Shown: piece after piece, positions 56,401 through 64,000 of the stretch
Layout of the letters: the number at the start of each line of letters is the position of its first letter
Numbering within the stretch: the stretch's first letter is position 1
Source: Haliclystus octoradiatus
Taxonomy: Eukaryota > Cnidaria > Staurozoa > Stauromedusae > Haliclystidae
Assembly: GCA_916610825.1 (NCBI GenBank)
Contig: OU744449.1
Coordinates: 14,618,952 to 14,682,951 of the forward strand
Length of the DNA: 64,000 bases
Reading direction: 5' to 3'
The notes under the pieces: model-generated
The model's database searches: none
What the model was told of the DNA's origin: nothing
What the model saw: the letters and a program-made list of their open reading frames with translations, nothing else
Program-made: the position numbers and the translations under genes

Positions 56401-58040
56401 AGGGGGAGGGGTGTTTCTAAATTTACTAGACAAAATAGTGACAATGGAAGTGAATTTATGCGAACAACCTGTTTTAAAGACCGCTCACGTGAATGCTATG
56501 AATAATATATAAGAATGGTCTGCTATTGTATACGGCAACATCGTATTCGAAGCATGTATACTATTATTGTAGTATATCCGTCACGACAAACGAGACACCG
56601 AATACGATTAAGTTTTAAGCATACGTAATGTCTGCAGTGTACACAACACATCCAATCGATATGTAGAATATGAACATTGGCTTGAAAGATTCAGGATTCC
56701 AACCAAACCCATCGCCGTTCATCTAAATACGATGTTTACATACTGTACATTGGAGTCCGATGTTGGAATGATCGGTATTTAATCAAGTCACATTCATATC
56801 CGATCGGATCAATATATCCATCATCATAAATCATTATTAGAAACAGCGTTTAGACGTTGTTGTTGTTGCTCACAAGAATGTAAAAATAAATCTGTATGGG
56901 GATTTAAAATGTCAATGCATGAAAGCCAGCAAGCCCTACAGTTTATATATGTCTGTGATTAAAAGAGGCGGTTCTCTTCCATGCATGATCCCATTTAATC
57001 CTTTGTGCAGGTAGAGTAACTTATCAGATGTTTAAGACCATTGGGTTTGCTTCTAAGTCGCAAAATAGCTGATCGGAAGTTCGCTTAGTTGCCATGGTAG
57101 CCAAAGCGACCTAATAACGCGCAGCTCCCATATAATTAGTTCCTTCGATAAAGACGCAAAAGTCTATATATAGAAAAGAATTCGTCATGATTACCTGTCG
57201 TTGGCTTGGTTATTGATTCAGTTGCGCTAACAATTAATGATGTTAAACTTGATCGTGTGGGGCTAATCGATGTTGTTGTTCTGGTTGGAGTTTGTAGCGA
57301 CGGTGTTGATGTAGACATTGGTGTTTCAGTAACACTAGCTGCATCGCTACTTCCCTCATTAGCGGAGATAGAAGATTCTACTGAAGCTGATGATGTAGCT
57401 ATGCTAGATCTTTGACCCCCTGACACTGACGATGATTCAGCTTGGCCAGAGGCAGTACTGCTTGATGGGCTTGCGGTTTGCTGAGATGATTCCTGTGCTG
57501 AAGATGATTCATGTGCTGAAGATGATTCATGTGCTGAAGATGACGCTTCTTTGCTAGATACTGATTGGCTAGATACGGTAGAGTCAGTTGATGACGATGG
57601 TGTTGCTATGATGGATTGACTTTGGGAAACTGATGGTGAAACGACACTAGGACTTGTTATATCAACTGTCGATCCTGTACCATAAAAGCAATAGATTTAA
57701 ATAACGATTTTATTGATTAAATTTCATTAAAAATAGGAAATATACGAAAATGGATTATATTAATCTCTGTCCCAATATATAGAGTGTAAATGCAGGTTAA
57801 ATAGATTGCCTGATGATCGTATTGGCGTTGGACTTCAAGTAGGAAGCATATGATTGTCTAGTTGCTCACTATTATAGTATATTGAACCATATATACTCAA
57901 TTGGTAACATAGCTATACACATTTTCCATATAATATACAGTATTATTCTTACCTTGCATCACCACACTGGTACTACCAAATGTCGCAGGTAAGAATGTCT
58001 GACAAATAATGATCAAAGTAAACGTAGAAAAATACATCAT
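53415..58040 (-). CDS. Transmembrane mucin: signal peptide, Ser/Thr-rich, SEA, EGF, TM (443 aa)
   Basis: Exons: 58040-57953, 57674-57195, 56206-56076, 55562-55501, 55140-54971, 54648-54579, 54470-54400, 53909-53804, 53568-53415. Phases agree throughout (1332 nt). Signal peptide about residues 1-22 (MMYFSTFTLIIICQTFLPA). Ser/Thr/Pro-rich mucin region about 30-190, with a threefold SSAHES-type repeat. SEA domain about 191-310, with NGSVIVDF at 255-262 matching the G|SVVV autocleavage consensus. EGF module about 313-345 with six Cys (GLCAHGGSC, GYYGNHC). Transmembrane segment about 358-380, then basic SRR. Cytoplasmic tail of about 60 residues with YDNLGF, ending MTSL, a class I PDZ ligand. The architecture resembles vertebrate SEA-type membrane mucins, but I cannot claim orthology. 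An upstream in-frame ATG at 58115 exists; the MM at 58040 gives the better signal peptide. Confidence 0.86.
57480..57545 (-). repeat. 18-bp coding tandem repeat in the mucin exon
   Basis: TCTTCAGCACATGAATCA is repeated three times in frame (third copy with CAG for CAT), encoding SSAHES-like units. It is potentially length-polymorphic. Confidence 0.85.
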
Positions 58041-58595
58041 GTCCACGATGTATCCACCGCGGCACTGCCTTACTTGATAGCAGTGATCAACCGCAAAAAA
58101 CGTTTGTTTAGACAACTAGAAATGAAAATGTGTTGTATGAAGTGTTTCAGTTTAATTTTGAGCTAAAACCAACATACAACAAAACCATTGACAAGAAAAG
58201 AAACTCATTTATGATTGGTTAAATCGTTGAGCCGTCATTTCGCATTACAAATACAGAAACAGATGCTGAAACAATGGAATCTAACAGGTTGTTCGTTATA
58301 ACAATAGTTCGATGTCACGTGATCTCAAATTGGAAACTACTACATAGCACATTCACACACTCGTGGACGCTTCTTAATTTCAATTATTCCCGTGTGAAAA
58401 TGAGGGGAAATGCCAACTATTAAATCTACATTTATAATATGGTTGAAAATCAGATTTTAAAAATGTTTCCAAATATCAGGAAAGAAAGTATACTTCGACT
58501 ATCAGCAAATTATAGTTTATACATTCTAAAGTGATTGCTTCTCAGCTGTTCCAACATCGGCACCTAAAAATGTGTTTTCAGCAACATAATTGAAG

Positions 58596-58929
58596 TGTAG
58601 TGGATTGTTTTATGTCTATTGTCTTATCCATAATGTATTTCCTTTGTCAACTGTAAAGCTTCCGTTTGTAATCACGTATACCTTGTAATGTAAATCACTG
58701 TATGTAATTTATCAACCCTCTTCGCGTCTGCCCTTCGTGGCGACAACATCTACATTAGCAAAGCTGGTCCACCTTCATAGAGGCTCTGTTTATCAACGGT
58801 AATATTAACCCTTCATTCATCCTCTCCCTGTTGGTGGCCAGCTACAACTATTACACAAATATATATCTTATCAACGCCTATGTATGTGTGGTGGTATTAA
58901 TCAATACTTCGTTCATTCCACCCGCTACA
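58596..58929 (+). repeat. Left LTR
   Basis: 334 bp, TG...CA ends. Confidence 0.92.
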
Positions 58930-59508
58930 TATTGGTAACTACCGACGTGATCTGAGGAACGCAGCCGAATATTACGCGTCGTAAACCCTGCCTAGCATAT
59001 GGTTATATTTGGTAACATTTTAGTTGAGATTCGCCCCTGGGTGAGTGTTATTAAAACGAAACCAGAAGAAAATATTAATGCACTCAAGCCGTCACAAGCC
59101 AAGTTCTGGCAGGAACCACGAAAATTATTAGGGCTTAACCCGACAAGAAATTAAAGATTGCCAGACTTGAGCACAAAGTATCTCAGCATAAAAGAAATAT
59201 CAAGTTATATACCAATATACTATATACATCCCAAACAAGACAAAAAAAGATATATACAACAAGATATTTACAAAGATTTACTACATATAAACAAGAATTC
59301 GTCACTACGCATAATAATCATCAAGTCGCAGAAACAAAGAAAGCAAGAACAATTACATAAGTATAACTATTAAATTAAACACACATCAAAAAAATTTTTT
59401 TATTTCTTTTATCATATAATTATATTTTTTATTCATTCATTTGTCCTGTATATATTATTTCATCTCTTTCACTCACAGACGGGACTCCGTCTCCGTGGGG
59501 GGAAGTTA

Positions 59509-59842
59509 TGTAGTGGATTGTTTTATGTCTATTGTCTTATCCATAATGTATTTCCTTTGTCAACTGTAAAGCTTCCGTTTGTAATCACGTATACCTTGTA
59601 ATGTAAATCACTGTATGTAATTTATCAACCCTCTTCGCGTCTGCCCTTCGTGGCGACAACATCTACATTAGCAAAGCTGGTCCACCTTCATAGAGGCTCT
59701 GTTTATCAACGGTAATATTAACCCTTCATTCATCCTCTCCCTGTTGGTGGCCAGCTACAACTATTACACAAATATATATCTTATCAACGCCTATGTATGT
59801 GTGGTGGTATTAATCAATACTTCGTTCATTCCACCCGCTACA
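59509..59842 (+). repeat. Right LTR
   Basis: 334 bp, same sequence as the left LTR as far as I can read. Confidence 0.92.
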
Positions 59843-61570
59843 GAAGCTTTCAGACAGATTTAATAATTTATAAATAGAAAAACAGAACCCATTGAATTTT
59901 CATGTAAAACAAACAATTTCAGTATTTTTGCAACTATATTTGATAATTTGAACATACAAACAATATATGACTGTTTACTGTGTACCAGGGTCTGAATATA
60001 TATTGTAACTATGCAAGAATTAGATTCATCTTCGTAGGGTTTAATGAGATCAATTTGGTTATTTATCTAATGACTGAGTAATATCAGCATGCCGTCATTC
60101 GTGACAAAGTTTTATAAAAATGCAATTATTGATGAAAGCCAGGAGTAAGTTAAACATAATTAATAATTATTATAAAGTACAATTTGAAACCTGTTCAGCC
60201 AAAAATGATTTCGTTCAGTTTGACATCCAGATCAGTACAAGGTATATTATCACACAGTTGTGTTGAGAACCCAATGCCTAAAATATAATAAATGAATTTG
60301 TGAGAGCAAGAACTATAATAGATCACAGTGCATTGACGCTAATAGGAATAAAGGGAAAAATTACATGCAGTCCAATTACTAATTAACAGCTCACGAATAG
60401 AATCCTAAATAGTCTATTTTAGTAGCGTGTATTTTCGTGACGTAAATAATCAAACATTTCAATATTCAATATTATTTTTAATTAGTTCGAAGCAAAATTG
60501 AATATTTACGTCACGAAAGTGAGTGCGCGGCAGAAATAGACTGTCATTTTTTAAACATCGATATTTCCATCATCTCTGATCGGATCGGCTTCAAACTTTT
60601 ACCAATCAAATTTTAATTTTAATTTTTTTCAGTTGGTATACATTAGAATCAATCATTACTTTGGCAAATAATTTTTCACTAGAATCCCCTATTGATCAAA
60701 ATTAAAAATCGGAAACTAACAAACTCGATTGATCAAAACGGTAAATTTTTCTCGGTATAGTTACATACTGAATGCTGATAAACATTTATTTTAAACTCAG
60801 TACAGTTAATATATAGTAGGGATATCTTGATGATAGTTTTATACTATACATCTATAAATTATTCTAGATAGAAAAATGATCGATTCGTATTGGAATAATA
60901 GTAGCAAAATGTGATTTAAATCTGGCATGGCTTTAGAAACCAGGCTCTGTGGTCCTGTCTGTGGTATAGAAACAAATCTTTCCATAATAATTATTACATT
61001 TTAATTAGGATGCAGTACATAACTGACATCAATGTATAACCTAGATTGCCTGTATTTACCTGTTTTAACTTCAATTTGACAAATGTATATATCGTATCAA
61101 TATAATATTGGATCAAATAAGAACATCATTAAATTAGCCATCTGGTTCTTGTAAAAACCTGTGCGAGTTATATACAATATCCAAGCAACAAGAAAAGACT
61201 AAGCACATGGTAATAGTACATCGCCATATATAGTGTCATCTAGCTGATACGTAATAAGTGATACAGTAAAATTGATATAACATTAACGTCACAATCATCA
61301 AAATACAAAGTTTATCGACAGAATAGTGATTCACCATGGCAATATATTATTATCTATTAAGATATCAACACGATGTCTATATAGATAACGCGGAGCTAAT
61401 AAACATAAATGCCCGCTACAGAGCCAACCTAAACCAAATGTTTGTATAGTATATGTGGCAATAGTCAAACGCAGTTTTTGTAACTTGACTGTTAACCAAC
61501 ATCCCACATTTTAATCAGTACTTCCATGAATCATTCGATTACTATATACAACGTGTTACTTATTTATTTA

Positions 61571-61593
61571 TTCATTCATTCATTCATTCATTA
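61571..61593 (+). repeat. (TTCA)n microsatellite
   Basis: Five to six TTCA units. Confidence 0.9.
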
Positions 61594-61690
61594 TTGTAAC
61601 CAGTGTACGAGAAAAGCAGGGATCCCGGGATCTAGTATCCCGGAAGTCTGAGCTAGATTTACCAAAAATCAGAAGTTTGTAATTTTTGTA

Positions 61691-61807
61691 AAACAAATTT
61701 AGTAGAATTTCTATAACAAATTTAGTAGAATTTCTATAACAAATTTAGTAGAACTTCTATAACAAATTTAGTAGGATTTCTATAACAAATTTAGTAGAAT
61801 TTCTATA
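61691..61807 (+). repeat. 23-bp tandem repeat, about five copies
   Basis: ATAACAAATTTAGTAGAATT(TCT) repeated about five times with single-base variants. Confidence 0.92.
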
Positions 61808-63824
61808 GAAATTCTGACTTCAAAAAACTTTTCCCATGCCGCAGTTAGATCGCAATATGGTGTTAATTGGATAGGAACAATGCCATGGTAATTCCGTATA
61901 TTTATGTCTATTTCAAGAAGGATTTATGGATCAAAAGTTAAAATTTCTGTCCCAGTTGTTGCTCTTGCACATCACTGAAATTAGATATAGTTTTAATGAA
62001 GATATTTATTGTTTCTTTTGGAATGTTATGGGACAAAATTGAGAAGAAAATTTCAGGAAAAAACTTTTCTCGGACCCTGACAGTAACATGAGTTGACTAA
62101 CTAAGGAGGATCATTTTAAATGTGTCATTAAAAAATAATAAAAAAGGGACACCCAATATGTTATCGATAGTAGGAAGAGTAGGTGCATGCACAGCTGCAA
62201 AGTTCTATCAAGACGAAAACATGTTTCAGATTACCAAAGTTTGCCTAAGATATCTTCTCCCAAAAATAACGTAATTATGATGAAAAATTCCTAATTAAAG
62301 CTACTATCTGATTCAAAAGCAGCTACATCACGTTTAATCTGATGAAAAATAATTACAATCAGATTGGCAAAATTAGTTATGGACATTAGGATAAAGCTGC
62401 AAACTTTCAAATTTGAAGATTTACGGAAATTTATGAAATCATGATTGAGCCTCATATCCCATTAAGTTAATAATTACAATAGACGATCAGACTATATAGA
62501 TAGCCTGATTATATATTTAGCTCTGTCGTCAATTTACATCGAGCACTACTTTTTGCTATTAGATAATATAATTTGAAATATTTTCTTGCTCTAAATATGA
62601 AAGAAATTCATCAGTTAGATAAAATATGTTAGTAGAGGAGATGTAAAAATTTGAAATATAGATGCATGATAATACAATAAAGTAATAATTGATCAATCAA
62701 ATGGTTGATATATTATTTGAATTATTTAAATTTGTTCGTTGAAAGTCATCATTTGTACTACTTAGTTACTCATTTTATGATTTCTATGTTTGTATTTTTA
62801 ATAAAAGGTTGATACTTAAGTTATGTTTTAGACCCTTTTGGTCTAATATGTGTACCTTTAATTCGTAGAGTGCAGACGATGATTGGTTGCAGTTAACGTA
62901 ACACTACTAACGATAGCACGACAAGAACATTTGAAATCGAATTATTCAGGAAAATGTATGACAATATACATGAGTTATGCTGGCCCAAGATTCTCTCGTT
63001 ATACCTATCGTTCGTAGTTTCCCAGGATAAAGTTGTTCATGTTTATGCAAATAGGAATCGTAATAGCCCTGTTGGAGAAAAATAACTTTAATTAAAGCAA
63101 GACTATTTTGAAGAAAGCATTAAATATTTTCCAAAGTCTCATAATATTTGGAACGCCTTACAAGGCGATGTCGATCATATGTCACAACAGTTCCTTTCAA
63201 AGTCGAAATAAGGAGTTACAATCTAGGGTAGAGTTAGAGTGAAAATACGGGATCGACGCCATAGTAGAATTAACAGAAGCGATACTCTATACGTGATGCT
63301 CTTCATATTCTGCAGGGTCTATATGATTGAAAGGCAATGCTGGATGGAGTATAAGGGAACAACCGTATGCATTATGGTATCAAATGCTGATGAAATGGAT
63401 GAATACCTTGCCTCTTCCGATTCGATAGCCATCCTAAAACAAAAGTTGAAAAATAATGTTTTGTATTTATTTCCAAACTAAGTTTGCGTGGATTACTGCA
63501 CTTATAGTCGATCGATTATTTTTCGAAATGAAAGACTGATATTTGACGTCGGACTATATTAACCTGTGCATGTGACGAGACAAGGATGAAAACTACAATG
63601 CCGTTAAAGTAGGGCCGGATATATTCGAAACATATAGTTCACTAATAGTACAGTCATTTCAAGCCAATACACACCATCTTTCATCAATTCTAGGGTCAAA
63701 TTTTATGCTTAACAACATATCCAAAATGTTTTGAAATCGGAGTAGGCAAAATGCCTTAATTGCGCAATTTGATTAATGGCATTCCCAGTAGAAACATAAA
63801 AGCGAGGTTGTCAAGTTCAGGTTG

Positions 63825-63938
63825 TTAATTTGAGGGAATATCATCAGACATAATAGCCATTAGCCCTGCATCATTTAGCTCATATAATGCGCTTAAAATT
63901 TCTTCACTGTCATTATGTATCAAATTACCAAAACGAGG
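63825..63938 (-). CDS. Possible terminal exon of a minus-strand gene beyond the right edge
   Basis: On the minus strand a long pyrimidine-rich tract (TTTGTTTTTCTCGTTTTTC) leads to a TACATAG acceptor. It is followed by 37 open codons with protein-like composition (SEEILSALYELNDAGLMAIM) ending DDIPSN and TAA. I recognise no family. The exon would belong to a gene whose other exons lie past position 64000. It could equally be chance. Confidence 0.33.
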   Translation of the reverse strand, partial: PRFGNLIHNDSEEILSALYELNDAGLMAIMSDDIPSN

Positions 63939-64000
63939 CTATGTACGAAGATACACAAATCGACATAGAAAAACGAGAAAAACAAATACACAGTCAGTAA

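Larger units (their letters stand above)
58592..59846 (+). mobile_element. TRIM-like small LTR retroelement with identical LTRs and 4-bp target duplication
   Basis: Two 334-bp direct repeats, 58596-58929 and 59509-59842, appear identical by eye. They start TGTAG and end CTACA. The 4-bp flank GAAG occurs at 58592-58595 and 59843-59846. The internal part is only 579 bp. A possible primer-binding site TGGTAACTACCGACGTG begins 3 bases after the left LTR, and a purine tract GGGGGGAAG precedes the right LTR. There are no gag-pol domains; the only frame (59158-59373) is a low-complexity Lys/Ile/Gln-rich shadow. It is non-autonomous and would need enzymes from elsewhere. Confidence 0.92.
59847..63824. 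other. Gene-poor intergenic region
   Basis: AT-rich, with short frames that show no family resemblance (including 63239-63481). It contains a (TTCA)n microsatellite at about 61571-61593 and a 23-bp tandem repeat at about 61691-61807. No gene is supported. Confidence 0.6.

Noticed and set aside
59158-59373. 71-aa frame inside the LTR element
   Set aside because: Lys/Ile/Gln-rich, no gag, protease or polymerase motif; probably non-coding spacer of a non-autonomous element.
63239-63481. 80-aa plus-strand frame
   Set aside because: No domain, no splice context, isolated in gene-poor DNA.

Overview
This is a eukaryotic, AT-rich, intron-rich window from an invertebrate animal. It carries six recognisable multi-exon or edge-truncated genes with GT-AG introns. 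The orthologues are animal-specific or animal-typical: a KLHL18-type BTB-Kelch adaptor, UBXN4, a synaptotagmin-like protein, a KIF28-type kinesin and a SEA/EGF membrane mucin. Moderate divergence from vertebrate orthologues and dense short transposons would suit a fast-evolving marine invertebrate such as a tunicate, but the sequence alone does not fix the phylum.

Layout from left to right. Positions 1-784 (minus): N-terminal part of an unidentified secreted, Ser/Thr/Tyr-rich protein that runs off the window. 2121-6626 (minus): two-exon KLHL18-like gene. 6627-6926: about 300 bp shared by divergent start codons. 6927-21979 (plus): eleven-exon UBXN4-like gene, including a 29-nt microexon, with repeat-filled introns. 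21980-25881: intergenic, made largely of nested inverted-repeat transposons. 25882-31036 (plus): six-exon synaptotagmin-like gene. 31838-52035 (minus): 28-exon KIF28-like kinesin whose exon phases all agree, giving about 1011 aa and ending in a CaaX-type tetrapeptide. 53415-58040 (minus): nine-exon transmembrane mucin (signal peptide, Ser/Thr-rich region, SEA, EGF, TM, PDZ-type tail). 58592-59846: small LTR element with apparently identical LTRs. From 59847 to the right edge I see little, apart from tandem repeats and a possible minus-strand terminal exon at 63825-63938.

The genes are unrelated in function: ubiquitin ligase adaptor, ERAD/p97 adaptor, membrane traffic C2 protein, cargo motor and surface mucin. 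I see no evidence that they act as one pathway. What they share is arrangement (a divergent KLHL18/UBXN4 pair and a convergent synaptotagmin/KIF28 pair) and a common load of tRNA-derived SINEs, hAT-, MULE- and Harbinger-like non-autonomous elements, fold-back hairpins and dispersed minisatellites.

Exon boundaries were derived by eye from splice sites, reading-frame phase and family similarity. No transcript data or database search was available.
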